Shown here: positions 46,801 through 55,083 of the stretch, piece after piece
How positions within the stretch are numbered: position 1 is the stretch's first letter
Layout: every line of letters begins with the position of its first letter
Origin: JAJDAN01 sp046583095
GTDB lineage: Bacteria; Myxococcota_A; UBA9160; UBA4427
Length of the DNA: 64,000 nucleotides
Assembly (NCBI GenBank): GCA_046583095.1
Contig: JAYGDB010000008.1
Location: forward strand, 1-64,000
Reading direction: 5' to 3'
Position numbers and translations under genes: made by a program
The notes under the pieces: model-generated
Told to the model about the DNA's origin: nothing
Database searches by the model: none
Seen by the model: only the letters and a program-made list of their open reading frames with translations

Positions 46801-46881
46801 CTGAGCAAACTCCCCCCCTCGGCCCTGCTACCCGGAATCCGCAAGGGGCTCACCACGAAGCTGCGCCAGAAGCTCCGCTAG
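43837..46881 (+). CDS. Multipass membrane / spermidine-synthase-like / TPR fusion protein
   Basis: A 1014-residue protein. Residues 1-440 hold about twelve hydrophobic helices starting with GLAALIYQTAWTRQFAFVFG, the usual opening of membrane-fused spermidine-synthase-like proteins. Residues about 480-740 are a Rossmann domain with IVGFGGGLIVAA, VIELESK and INDARSAL. In true spermidine synthases the catalytic loop is DxxDP. Here it is ASQPSHPW, so the acidic residues are missing and aminopropyl transfer is unlikely. Residues about 800-1014 are TPR-like. It is third in the TPR-lipoprotein operon. Its stop overlaps the convergent TMTC-like gene by four bases. Confidence 0.75.
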   Translation: MRARSFGLLLLCFFLSGLAALIYQTAWTRQFAFVFGTSELAVASVLAAYMGGLALGAAVAGRLVPRIRRPILVYGLLELAIGLTALAVPWGVSAATRLYVAVFGSQGAPADEGGLLSALFYLACSFAILLIPTSLMGATLPLLARHAVRREEDIGRRIAHLYATNTAGAVVGTVLTAFVLLPAFGLATTVWLAVGVNLAVFAAAAVLARVSPPVADSAWTPANADPRDPNRWVLPLIAISGAVSFTYEVLWTRLLGHVLGGSVYAFATMLATFLLGIAIGSWLASGRLVSDRRTAATAFAWAQVGAGLLSLVAYLGIDSTPGWVQSTALRNELRLLLDAGISAAILLPGTLCIGATFPLAVRVLARSQDEASQASARVYSWNTVGAITGAVGAGFFLIPAIGFAWTLAIAVATNAGLAVAAGLRTRPRPRLAMVGAALVLAALVITQPGPPWQVLRMGGIASRVKQAKVAYYGVGRSATVLLQHSSEGWQLSSNGLAEAQITRPGVRIGRYVMVQWMSNLPAWGRPDAKSILIVGFGGGLIVAAVHPNFEKIDVIELESKMITANELIADERLKDPLADPRVELIINDARSALLLTQERYDAIASQPSHPWTAAAAHLYTREFFQLVRDHLADDGVFVQWMGLSFIDEMLFKTLIATLHDVFPHVRVYRPSRGGLLFTASPMPFEPEHEAGAVLAAAPELAKKLGVRGGADIVAHMLLDDDTSRAFARGAPINTDDRNILQMRSPAIVRGKNRFNPKDVIGPFDPLAVSALDWDRSYLIRRLLATGLDDRARRISDAATNPVERHVGQGFLARRKGDRGKAMQHFRAALELDANNAEARIAILELFRSTGVAEAALAERLRQELTPLEEKLVSGWLLEREKKWDELRELENDFRSVLPQHPAFPAAARLRAAWRLGEASKNRAEQAMAILDEVLPLTDSLNDLVARAEASGLAGYPTGASSTIWELIRRADSRPRGEIRPTLRRAIVMLSKLPPSALLPGIRKGLTTKLRQKLR

Positions 46882-48656
46882 GGCTTCCGACTTTCCCGAA
46901 GGCGCGAGAAGCGGATCGCTCGCTCCACCTCGGCGAGATCGACTTCCAGGTTCGCGGTGATGGGACCCCCGCGCTCGATGGCACGGAGGATCGTGTCGCG
47001 TGCGGAGTCCAAGTCATCGAGAACCAGCTGCGCCTGGGCGATCAGCTGCAGCTCGTGCTGGGACGGCGAGTCGTTGCGGGAGAGACGCTCGATCCACTCG
47101 CGCGCCCAACGCTGCTTGAGTTTCACGAAGGCCGGGTCACTCTGAATCGCCGCATAACCCGCCATCAACAAGTGATCCAAGCGGTTGTAGCCCCGCCGGT
47201 GAGCCCGCTCGAGCAACTCGACGGCCGTGTCGGCATCGCCGGCCTGGGCGGCACGGGTTGCGTCCTGCGTCTTGGCCGCGACGCCTTCCGGGTAGTGCTT
47301 GACTGCGTCGGCCATCACGAGGGACGCTGAACGCCAGATCGTCGCCCGGTCGAAGCTTCGCGCGGCGAAGACCACGAGCAGCAGCGCAGCAGCGATCCGC
47401 AAGCCGCGCCGGAAGGCGTCCGGGTTGGCGAGCTTGCGGCTGGCAATCCACTCGTGACCGGCCAGCGCGACGCCCCCGATCAAGCCCGGCAGGATGAAAT
47501 AGAGATAGCGATCGGCCAGTGGGAAGGGGAGGGGGATCACGCCGCAAACCGGGGCGAACGAGACCAACGCAAAGATCCACCAAGCTGCCTCCGGGCGGCG
47601 GTTGCGCAGCATCGCGAAGGTGCGCCAGCCGACGGCGGCCAGAATCGGGAGCGACGCGAGCCACCACGGATCCAGCCATCCCGCGGCGTCGGGCTCGTGA
47701 AAGGCCGAGAGGCCATAGGAGGTCGACGCCATCACGAGGTATCGCATGGCGACAGCGAGGATTCCGCGAATCCGATCGCCAAAGTCTGCGTAGAGGGTCG
47801 GCGCCTGGCCGGCCGTCTGCCCAAAGGCGAAGAATTCGGCGACCGCAAACAGCGCGAGGAGCACCGCCCAGCCGGCCAGCCAACTCCACCTCCAGTCGAT
47901 CTCGTCCTTCGAACGCGCCCAGCCCAGGGCAACCGCAAAGAAGAGCGCCACAGCGGCCGTCGGCTTCGCCATCAGGGCCAGCGCGAACAGCAGGGCTCCC
48001 CAGCCAGGGCGTCGCGGGTGCATGAGCAGTCCGGCGAGGCATAAGACCATCGCCGAGGACGTCTTCAACTGATTGATCCATGCGACGGCCTCGACGTTGC
48101 CCGGATGCACCAGGAAGAAAGCCCCACCGATCACCGCCGCCGTCGCGGAAATTCCCGTACGTCGGAAGAGCGACACGAGCAACAGCGACGCGACGACGTG
48201 CAGGAAGACATTCACGACGTGATAACCAGTGACGTTCGGCCCGAATACCTGCCATTCGAGGGCGTGCAGCAGGATGTGGACGGGTGCGTAGTTCTCGACA
48301 ATCACCGCCAACACGCTCGTCGGGTCGAGGATCGCGATCACGTTCTCGGGGGTGAGATCGTGAACGAAGACGTTCCGCTGGACGTAGTGCTCGTCATCGG
48401 AGATGAAGCTCCCACCGAGTGCGGGCCAGTAGACGAGCAGCGCGATGACCAGGAAGCCGACGAAGAGCAGCCGCGAATCGACTCCCGACGACGCAGCCGG
48501 ACGCGTCTCCCCGGTCCTCCGCCTTCCCTGCGCGCTGGAACTGGAGCTGGAACGAGCCAGGGGTCGACCTACTCGGAAAAGCCGTCGGGCTTTCGCTGCA
48601 GGAAGTTCCAGGCATCCCCGATGATGTCCTCGAGAGATGTCCGGCGGGCCTCCCAC
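46878..48656 (-). CDS. TMTC-like / GT-C membrane protein with C-terminal helical repeats
   Basis: A polytopic protein of up to 592 residues. The first periplasmic loop carries GGSFISDDEHYVQRN, the DDxHY catalytic-region motif of TMTC/DUF1736 mannosyltransferase relatives, and helices continue to about 415. The remaining part is helical-repeat-like. The start is unclear. GTG at 48656 is the only normal initiator in frame, overlapping galE by 88 bases and giving 60 residues of poor, serine-rich leader. The conserved part begins near 48480, where only CTG or GTC codons exist. Probably cotranscribed with galE. Confidence 0.7.
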   Translation of the reverse strand: MGGPPDISRGHHRGCLELPAAKARRLFRVGRPLARSSSSSSAQGRRRTGETRPAASSGVDSRLLFVGFLVIALLVYWPALGGSFISDDEHYVQRNVFVHDLTPENVIAILDPTSVLAVIVENYAPVHILLHALEWQVFGPNVTGYHVVNVFLHVVASLLLVSLFRRTGISATAAVIGGAFFLVHPGNVEAVAWINQLKTSSAMVLCLAGLLMHPRRPGWGALLFALALMAKPTAAVALFFAVALGWARSKDEIDWRWSWLAGWAVLLALFAVAEFFAFGQTAGQAPTLYADFGDRIRGILAVAMRYLVMASTSYGLSAFHEPDAAGWLDPWWLASLPILAAVGWRTFAMLRNRRPEAAWWIFALVSFAPVCGVIPLPFPLADRYLYFILPGLIGGVALAGHEWIASRKLANPDAFRRGLRIAAALLLVVFAARSFDRATIWRSASLVMADAVKHYPEGVAAKTQDATRAAQAGDADTAVELLERAHRRGYNRLDHLLMAGYAAIQSDPAFVKLKQRWAREWIERLSRNDSPSQHELQLIAQAQLVLDDLDSARDTILRAIERGGPITANLEVDLAEVERAIRFSRLRESRKP

Positions 48657-49567
48657 CCCAACAATTCGCGAGCAAGAGTGCCGCCGCTCACGAGCCGGGG
48701 CGGGTCACCGCTGCGACGCCCGGTGACCACCTCGGGGATCGGGTGCCCCGTCACTCTTCGCGCCACCTCGATGACCTCGCGCACCGAGTAGCCGGCCCCC
48801 GTGCCCAGGTTGCAGGCGATCCGCGGGGTGCCGTCCTGTAGCAGCCTCAGCGCCCGGAGATGCGCATCCGCGAGGTCGTCAACGTGGATGTAGTCGCGAA
48901 TGCACGTACCGTCGGGTGTGTCGTAGTCGTCGCCGTAGATCGAGATCGACTCCCGCTTGCCTAGCGCCACCTGCAGGACCAGGGGAATCAGGTGCGTCTC
49001 GGGATCGTGGTCCTCGCCAAGGCTCGAATCGAGCGCGGCGCCCGCGGCATTGAAGTAGCGCAGCGCCGCGACGCGGAACCCGTAGGCCCGCGCGTAGTCG
49101 TCCATCATGTGCTCCATGTGGAGCTTGGTACGCCCATAGGTGTTGATCGGGGCCTGCGGGTGCGAGTCCGAAATCGGGATCTCTATCGGGTCGCCGTAGG
49201 TCGCGCAGCTCGAGGAGAAGACGATTTCGACACAGCCCGCCGCGCGCATTTCCTCGAGCAGATTGAAGGTGTAGAGGACGTTCTGCTCGTAGTACTTCGC
49301 CGGATTCTCCATGGACTCGCCGACCAGGGCCTTCGCGGCGAAATGGATCACCGAGCGCGGAGCATGCTCGGAGAAAAGTCGGGCCAGCGCCTCACGATCC
49401 CGAAGGTTTCCCTTCACGAAGGGCACCGACACGGCCTCTCGATGCCCATCCGAGAGATCATCGAAGACCACGACCTCGATGTCTCGCTCCTGAAGGGACC
49501 GCACGCTGTGGCTGCCGATGTAGCCGGCACCTCCGACGACGACGACCGGTCCTTCCGGATGCTCCAT
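48569..49567 (-). CDS. galE: UDP-glucose 4-epimerase
   Basis: Short-chain dehydrogenase-fold epimerase that interconverts UDP-glucose and UDP-galactose (or the N-acetyl forms) using bound NAD. The 332-residue protein shows GGAGYIGSH near 12-20, a VFDDLSDGHREAV block near 33-45, SSCATYG with the catalytic Ser near 120, and the YGRTKLHME catalytic Tyr/Lys motif near 142-150. The ATG at 49567 follows a GGAGG site by 7 bases. It is divergent from the GT2 remnant and supplies nucleotide sugars for the cluster around it. Confidence 0.93.
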   Translation of the reverse strand: MEHPEGPVVVVGGAGYIGSHSVRSLQERDIEVVVFDDLSDGHREAVSVPFVKGNLRDREALARLFSEHAPRSVIHFAAKALVGESMENPAKYYEQNVLYTFNLLEEMRAAGCVEIVFSSSCATYGDPIEIPISDSHPQAPINTYGRTKLHMEHMMDDYARAYGFRVAALRYFNAAGAALDSSLGEDHDPETHLIPLVLQVALGKRESISIYGDDYDTPDGTCIRDYIHVDDLADAHLRALRLLQDGTPRIACNLGTGAGYSVREVIEVARRVTGHPIPEVVTGRRSGDPPRLVSGGTLARELLGWEARRTSLEDIIGDAWNFLQRKPDGFSE

Positions 49568-49640
49568 CTCTCTGCCTCCAACGTTCGGGTCCGGAGCATA
49601 CAGAAGTCGACTCGCGGGGAGACCGTTGTACCCTGAGTCG

Positions 49641-49892
49641 ATGCAAACCGAGCCGCTCGAACTCTCGGTGGTGACGCCCTGTCTCGACGAGGCGGACACC
49701 CTGGGCATCGGCTTGATCGGCATCGCCGCTCGAAAGTGGCAGCTCGAGGGCTTCGGCCCCCTCGATTACGCGCAGACGATGCGCTGGGTGATCCCGGGCG
49801 TCACGCTCGCGGCCGTCGGCTTCCAGACCCTTCTCTCGGGTTGGTTCGTCAGCATCCTGGGGATGAACCGCGTGGAGATGAAGAGCAGGTGA
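49641..49892 (+). pseudogene. Internally deleted GT2 glycosyltransferase (dolichol-phosphate-mannose-synthase-like)
   Basis: An 83-residue ORF joining two ends of one protein family. Residues 1-24 match the N-terminus of GT2 enzymes (LSVVTPCLDEADTLG). From residue about 26 the sequence is the C-terminal tail of the same enzymes (GIAARKWQLEGFGPLDYAQTMRW, begins after the junction, then TLLSGWFVSILGM). The middle, including DxD and the acceptor region, roughly 250-300 residues, is missing with the frame kept. The likely junction lies near 49700-49715. The ATG context and the GTGA overlap with the next gene are intact, so it may still be translated, but it cannot be a glycosyltransferase. Confidence 0.75.
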
Positions 49893-50497
49893 AGCTGGCG
49901 GAACGCCTGCACGAAGCCTCCGGCGGCGCGCGACGTCTCGAGGCCCTGAGCGAGCACGTGGGAGCGCTGCTGCCGGAGGGCGCGAAGGTGCTCGACGTCG
50001 GCTGCGGCGACGGCATGCTCGACGAGCGGATCCAGCAGCGCCATTCGCATCTCGAGATCACCGGGATCGACGTTCTCGTGCGGCCGGAGGCGCGTATCCC
50101 GGTGAGGTTGTTCGACGGACGCACGATCCCGCATGCGGAAGACAGCTTCGACGCGGTGCTCCTGATCGACGTCCTCCATCACTGTGACGATCCGGAGGCG
50201 ATGCTCGCCGAGGCGATCCGCGTCGCACGCCGCTGCATCGTCCTCAAGGATCACATCCTGAGCGGTCCGCTCTCGGGTGCGCTTCTCCGCATCATGGATG
50301 ACATCGGCAACCGCCGCTTCGGCGTGGCCCTGCCGCACAAGTACTGGAGCGAGGCGCGTTGGCAGCAGACATTCGAGCGGCTGGGTCTTCCTGTCGAGGC
50401 CTGGATCACGGATCTCGGTCTCTACCCCGGCCCCCTGGATTGGATCTTCGGGCGGTCACTGCACTTCGTGACGCGCCTCGGGATCTCATCTGAATGA
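49889..50497 (+). CDS. Class I SAM-dependent methyltransferase
   Basis: A roughly 202-residue methyltransferase. The SAM-binding motif I is VLDVGCGDGML near 30-40, motif II follows in ITGIDVLVRPEAR, and the post-II block DSFDAVLLIDVLHHCDDPEAML is clear. It starts with GTG at 49889, which overlaps the TGA of the truncated GT2 gene; the frame is open to 49736 but without homology. The next gene starts within its stop codon. The acceptor is probably a sugar or lipid of the surface glycan, by context only. Confidence 0.82.
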   Translation: MKLAERLHEASGGARRLEALSEHVGALLPEGAKVLDVGCGDGMLDERIQQRHSHLEITGIDVLVRPEARIPVRLFDGRTIPHAEDSFDAVLLIDVLHHCDDPEAMLAEAIRVARRCIVLKDHILSGPLSGALLRIMDDIGNRRFGVALPHKYWSEARWQQTFERLGLPVEAWITDLGLYPGPLDWIFGRSLHFVTRLGISSE

Positions 50498-52131
50498 TCC
50501 GCTCCCCCACGGCGCGGGTCTTCGCAGGCTGGCTGCTGCTCTCGGCCATCGTGCTCGGCATCGAAGCGCCGCCGGCTGGCGAGCCGGGCCTCTACTACGA
50601 CGAGGCGTTCCTCGCCCAGCAAGGTCGGGATTTTCTCGAGCCTGATCGCCTCACCCGGCACCCGCCTGGCACATCGTCAACCTACGTCCTGGGCCGGCGT
50701 TTTCCCCTGAGCAACTCCAGCTATCTCGGCTCGCTCAAGAGCCAGCTTCTGATTCCGCCCCTCGCACTCTTCGGGGCGAGCGTCACGACCCTCCGGATAG
50801 CGACGCTATCTACCGCCCTGATCGCCCTGCTGTTCACGCTGCTCTGGGCGCGCCGGATCTTCGGGACCCCGCAGGCCCTGGCAACCGGAGCCCTGGTGGC
50901 CCTCGATCCCAGCTTCGTCTTTTTCGGGGCGTGCGAGTGGGGTCCGTACACGACGATGCTCCTGTGCCGGAGCATCGGCCTATACAGCTTGACGGTTGGC
51001 TGGCAGAGGCGACGAACGGGACTTCTCGTGTTGGGCGGACTCGCGCTTGGCCTCGGGGTCTACGCCCGGGCCGACTTCGTGATCATCGGGATCGCCTCGG
51101 CTGTCGGACTCGTCGCAGCGCGCGGCCGGCACCTCCTGCGCGAGGTTCGGGAGCGTCCCCTGCCGATCGCGGCGGCGCTCACGGCAGTCGTGGTGGGCGC
51201 GATCCCAATGCTGATCGGGGCGCAGGACCTGCTGGCCACCCAGGCGGGCATCGCCGATCGGGGCGATCTCGTCTATCGGCTTCAGGTCTTGTGGAGCACT
51301 CTCGACGGCTCCCACTTCCATCGTGTCATGCACACCGGCGGGATCTTCGAGCGTATCTTCGACGCCCCGGGCCCGGCCAGCCTCTTCGGGCTCGCGACCG
51401 CCGCAGCCGTGGGCGTCGCAGCGGGCACGCTGTTGCGGCAGTCCGAGCCGCGCATCACGTTCCTGCTCGTCACCGTCGTCGTGCTCGGGGTGGCGATGGT
51501 CCTGCTACCGGGCGCCGTTCGAGCGCATCATATGTTGAACTTGCTGCCGTTCACGCACCTCCTGGTCGCCGCAGTCGGGACTCACCTAGCCGGCACGCGG
51601 GGCGCTCGGATCGCGGCCAGTGTCGCGCTCGTCCTCGTGCTCGCGAGCGAAGCCCGCGTAACGTGGCAGACCCGAGAGGAGATCGCCGAGACTGGCGGTC
51701 GCGGGCGCTGGTCGAACTCACTCGACGCATTCGCCGCCGAGATCGGGACCGATCCGGACGCAGTCGCGGTCTCCCTCGACTGGGGGTTTCACGAGCCGCT
51801 GCTGTTCCTGACGACGAAGCAGAGCTTGATCGAGCCCATCTGGACGATTCCACAGCTCCTCCGATTGGGCCGCAGCTGGATTCACCCGGGCGACGCGAAC
51901 CACCGCTACCTCGTCCGCGAAGTTCCGTACGATCTCTTCCGACTCGGCCCGAAGCTCCTGGCCACGGCCCGCGAGCTCGGGCCGGACCTCGCCGAGATCC
52001 GGACCCACACCGACCGACGGGGAGACGTCGCGTTCTATAGCGTTCGCTTCACCGCGCCTCACCAACTCGTCTTTTCGGGCGAGTTCGAGGTCCGCTTTCA
52101 GGGAGAAAGACAACCGAGGAGGCCTCGATGA
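50494..52131 (+). CDS. GT-C fold membrane glycosyltransferase-like protein
   Basis: A 545-residue polytopic membrane protein with ten or more helices and a soluble C-terminal part from about 400. The first periplasmic loop has the acidic motif GLYYDEAFLAQQGRDFLEP as in glycosyltransferase-39-like enzymes. Later, VALDPSFVFFGACEWGPYTTM resembles the second conserved loop of that group. ATG overlaps the previous stop (ATGA) and its own stop overlaps the next start, so it is translationally coupled on both sides. Substrates unknown. Confidence 0.72.
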   Translation: MIRSPTARVFAGWLLLSAIVLGIEAPPAGEPGLYYDEAFLAQQGRDFLEPDRLTRHPPGTSSTYVLGRRFPLSNSSYLGSLKSQLLIPPLALFGASVTTLRIATLSTALIALLFTLLWARRIFGTPQALATGALVALDPSFVFFGACEWGPYTTMLLCRSIGLYSLTVGWQRRRTGLLVLGGLALGLGVYARADFVIIGIASAVGLVAARGRHLLREVRERPLPIAAALTAVVVGAIPMLIGAQDLLATQAGIADRGDLVYRLQVLWSTLDGSHFHRVMHTGGIFERIFDAPGPASLFGLATAAAVGVAAGTLLRQSEPRITFLLVTVVVLGVAMVLLPGAVRAHHMLNLLPFTHLLVAAVGTHLAGTRGARIAASVALVLVLASEARVTWQTREEIAETGGRGRWSNSLDAFAAEIGTDPDAVAVSLDWGFHEPLLFLTTKQSLIEPIWTIPQLLRLGRSWIHPGDANHRYLVREVPYDLFRLGPKLLATARELGPDLAEIRTHTDRRGDVAFYSVRFTAPHQLVFSGEFEVRFQGERQPRRPR

Positions 52132-52862
52132 TCGAGAAGATTTGCAACGTCCGGACCGCCGACGGCGAAATGGAGACCTTCACGGCGCGCCCCGCCGGCG
52201 ATGGCCCGTTTCCGGCGGTCGTGCTCTACATGGACGCTCCGGGAATCCGGGGGGAGCTCTACGATTTCGGACGCCGGATCGCCGGAGAGGGCTACTACGC
52301 CCTGGTTCCGGACCTCTACTACCGGCGCGGCCGTGTACGGCTCGATATGACCCTCCGAGGGGCCCGAAAAGTGATGTACGGCCACATGGAGAGCCTCTCG
52401 AATGCCCGCGTAGCGGCCGATACCGAGGCGCTATTCGAGCTTCTGGCGGACGAGCCCAGCGCCGCCTCGGGCCCGAAGGGTTGCATCGGCCACTGCATGA
52501 GCGGGCAGTTCATCGCCACGGTTGCAGGCACCTTCCCGGACCACTTTCGCGCATCGGTCTCGTGCTACGGCGTACGCATCGTGACCGACGAACCCGACAG
52601 TCCCCACAACCTGCTTGCTCAAGCGCAGGGAGAAATCTTCTTCGCCTTCGCGGAGCGGGACGATCACGTGCCGGACGCCGCGATCCAGGTACTGCGCGAT
52701 ACCCTCGAAGAGGCCTCGGTCGAGAGTGTGGTGGAAGTCTATCCGAACACCGAGCACGGCTTCTGCTTCCCGGAGCGGAAACAGGTCTATGCCCCGGCCG
52801 CGGCCGAAGACGTGTGGAAGCGCAGCTTCGAGATGTTCCAGAGACAGCTGCGTCGGAGCTAG
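52128..52862 (+). CDS. Dienelactone hydrolase family protein
   Basis: A 244-residue alpha/beta-hydrolase of the dienelactone hydrolase family, cytoplasmic. The nucleophile is a cysteine in GCIGHCMSGQ (Cys123), as in classic members. The acid is Asp178 or Asp179 (AERDDHVP) and the catalytic His is His210 in NTEHGFCFP. Usual substrates are lactones or esters; the role in a glycan cluster is unclear and it may be a passenger. ATG overlaps the preceding GT-C stop. Confidence 0.88.
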   Translation: MIEKICNVRTADGEMETFTARPAGDGPFPAVVLYMDAPGIRGELYDFGRRIAGEGYYALVPDLYYRRGRVRLDMTLRGARKVMYGHMESLSNARVAADTEALFELLADEPSAASGPKGCIGHCMSGQFIATVAGTFPDHFRASVSCYGVRIVTDEPDSPHNLLAQAQGEIFFAFAERDDHVPDAAIQVLRDTLEEASVESVVEVYPNTEHGFCFPERKQVYAPAAAEDVWKRSFEMFQRQLRRS

Positions 52863-52887
52863 CTGCCGAAGCTGGCGCTTCACCCGA

Positions 52888-55083
52888 CTAGGAGTCGGAT
52901 AGAACCACCACCCGTCCTTCCTGCACGTCCGCCTCGCTCACCGCGACGGCGTGTACCTCATCGCCGATCCGCACGCGATACGGCCCTTCCGAGGCCACTG
53001 CCTCTTCGTGGAGGGGTGGCCCAGTCGCGTACGGGACTCGCAGCCGGGCCACGCCGTCCGCGCCCGCGGTCGCATTCGACTCGTAGTCGATCCGACGACC
53101 CGAGGGCGAAGCCAGGCGAAGCGTGACGATCACGACTTCACCTTCCGTCGCCCGGACCTCGAGCATCGCACCTTCGACTCTCTCGAAGAGCTTGTAGGGC
53201 AGCGTCGCTGACCCCGTCACGCGCTGGCCCGACAACTGGAAGGAGCGGGCGAAGTGCACGCCACGCTCCGGCCCCTCCGCGACGAGTCGGAAGTTCTCGC
53301 TTGCGGGGAAGCGCACCACTGCGGTGCCGTCCGCATGGTGCAGCCAACCCTCGACGGTATCCGGATCGGCGCTCGAGAAGGTGATCACGTACCGCGCCTT
53401 CAGCTGTCTTGCGAGGGCGACGGCCCTGGATTCGGAGGAAGCCCCCAGGAGTTGGAACGCCGCGTTCCAGTTTTCCAAACCGATGAAGGCCCAGAACGGA
53501 TCCGTCGGCGTCGGGCGGCGAGCGACGTTCTGGATCGCATGTCCCAGGTTCGCGTGTGCGACCACGCCGTACTCGGGGGCCTGTCGGATGTCGAAAGAGC
53601 CTGACGTCTCGGGCGTAACCCTCCGCACTCGCTGCATGAAACGTGTGAGGCTCCCAGCGACAGTGAGGAGCGCCCGGTCGCGGCCCGCGAGTTCGCCCCG
53701 CCACACACGCAGGGCGCTGCCCAACCGCGGTGCCATCTGCAGTGCGATCGGAGGCGCGAGCAGGACGAGCCCGATCCCCACGCAGGCCGAGACGACTGCG
53801 AGTCGGGAGCCACCGGCCCAAGCCGCGAGACGCCGTCCCACTGCGGCAATCACGATCGCGAAGCCCACCGCCGCCGCGGGACCGAGATCGTTTCCGTACC
53901 GGCGCTGCACGAGGGCGAGCGCACCGAACCAGAAGCACCAGGCTGCAACCACCCAACCGATCGCACGCGTTTCCTTCGGGCATGCCCACAGGACCGCGAA
54001 GGGCAGTACCGGAATCAGGTATCCGAACAACCCCCAGACCTGCCAGACCGGCCGACCCGTCGCGCGCCCGAAGATGGCGAAGAGCGGAAGCTGCTCCCCG
54101 GTTCGCAACCCGACTCCGTCGCTCATGGTGAGGAAGCGCAGCGCCGGCTCGAGGCCCTCGCGAATCGCGGGAAGCAGCAGCGCGAGACCGACCGCGGCCA
54201 GGCCGAAGCCGGCCGTCCAACCGAGACGCACGAGCGGAGGGCGTTGGCGGCCGCTCCCTTCAAGCCACCACATCCCGGCCGAGACGATCGCGACGAGAAG
54301 TACGGCCAGCACATGGAGTCGGGAGAGCGCGATCGCCGACCAGGCGCCGCCGAGCGGCTCGGGGAAGAACCAGACGAGCGGCGCCAATACGACCCCGGTC
54401 GCGAAGGCGCTCGTCGCCTGCACCCGGTAGAGATCCCGACGACCCGTGCACGCCGCCGCCAGCCAAAGGATGCCCTCGACGAGTGCGAGATAGAGAAGGC
54501 TACCGTGCCAGGTGAGGAGCATCGCGAGGCGGCCCGCAGACAGACCGACACCCAATCGCGCCGGAACTCCCTCGCTCGAAACCAGGCGTGCAACGACCCA
54601 CAGCAAACACGCGCCGATGAAAGCCACTGCGCAGTGATGGTCGAGTTGTCCGACACGGCTGTAGTTGACGTGGATCGGCAGTAGCGCGAGGAATGCAGCG
54701 GCACCCACGCCCACGCCGGGACCCCCGATGCGGCACCCGAGCGCATACACGGGCAACAGGGTTGCGGCGCCGATGAACGCAGGCACCCAGGCCGCGAACA
54801 CCTCGAAGCCGTGCGGGTCAGCAGCCAGGACCCGCCCGAGGGCGGCAACCGTGAAGTCGAAGAGCGGAGGCCAGGAGATCGCCGCCCCTCCCGGGTAGTT
54901 GATATACGGGTCCGAGAAGAGAATCGTTGGAAAATTCACCCAGGCGTAGAGAGCCCGGCGAACGTGGTACTGGGCGTCTCCCGGCGCGAAGACCACCGTC
55001 TCGCCATCGATGAAGACCCACTCGAAGCCGAGGGCCCGCAGGCCGAGGGCCAGCAGGAGGGCCGCTCCCAGCCAGGTCTTCAA
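52888..55083 (-). CDS. STT3-like oligosaccharyltransferase-family membrane protein
   Basis: A 731-residue protein with about twelve helices (residues 1-450) and a large periplasmic C-terminal domain. The first loop carries GDAQYHVRRALY (Asp36, His40), then PYINYPGGAAISWPPLFDF and QLDHHCA (Asp148, His149-150), the metal and substrate motifs of STT3/PglB relatives. The WWDYG-type motif of the C-terminal domain is not recognisable. It may transfer a lipid-linked glycan to protein or another acceptor. Its start overlaps the DegT stop by four bases, and the upstream genes make amino- or uronic-type sugars. Confidence 0.75.
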   Translation of the reverse strand: MKTWLGAALLLALGLRALGFEWVFIDGETVVFAPGDAQYHVRRALYAWVNFPTILFSDPYINYPGGAAISWPPLFDFTVAALGRVLAADPHGFEVFAAWVPAFIGAATLLPVYALGCRIGGPGVGVGAAAFLALLPIHVNYSRVGQLDHHCAVAFIGACLLWVVARLVSSEGVPARLGVGLSAGRLAMLLTWHGSLLYLALVEGILWLAAACTGRRDLYRVQATSAFATGVVLAPLVWFFPEPLGGAWSAIALSRLHVLAVLLVAIVSAGMWWLEGSGRQRPPLVRLGWTAGFGLAAVGLALLLPAIREGLEPALRFLTMSDGVGLRTGEQLPLFAIFGRATGRPVWQVWGLFGYLIPVLPFAVLWACPKETRAIGWVVAAWCFWFGALALVQRRYGNDLGPAAAVGFAIVIAAVGRRLAAWAGGSRLAVVSACVGIGLVLLAPPIALQMAPRLGSALRVWRGELAGRDRALLTVAGSLTRFMQRVRRVTPETSGSFDIRQAPEYGVVAHANLGHAIQNVARRPTPTDPFWAFIGLENWNAAFQLLGASSESRAVALARQLKARYVITFSSADPDTVEGWLHHADGTAVVRFPASENFRLVAEGPERGVHFARSFQLSGQRVTGSATLPYKLFERVEGAMLEVRATEGEVVIVTLRLASPSGRRIDYESNATAGADGVARLRVPYATGPPLHEEAVASEGPYRVRIGDEVHAVAVSEADVQEGRVVVLSDS

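Noticed and set aside
43837..46881. Naming the fusion protein spermidine synthase
   Set aside because: The catalytic DxxDP is replaced by a loop with no acidic residue; only the fold is supported.
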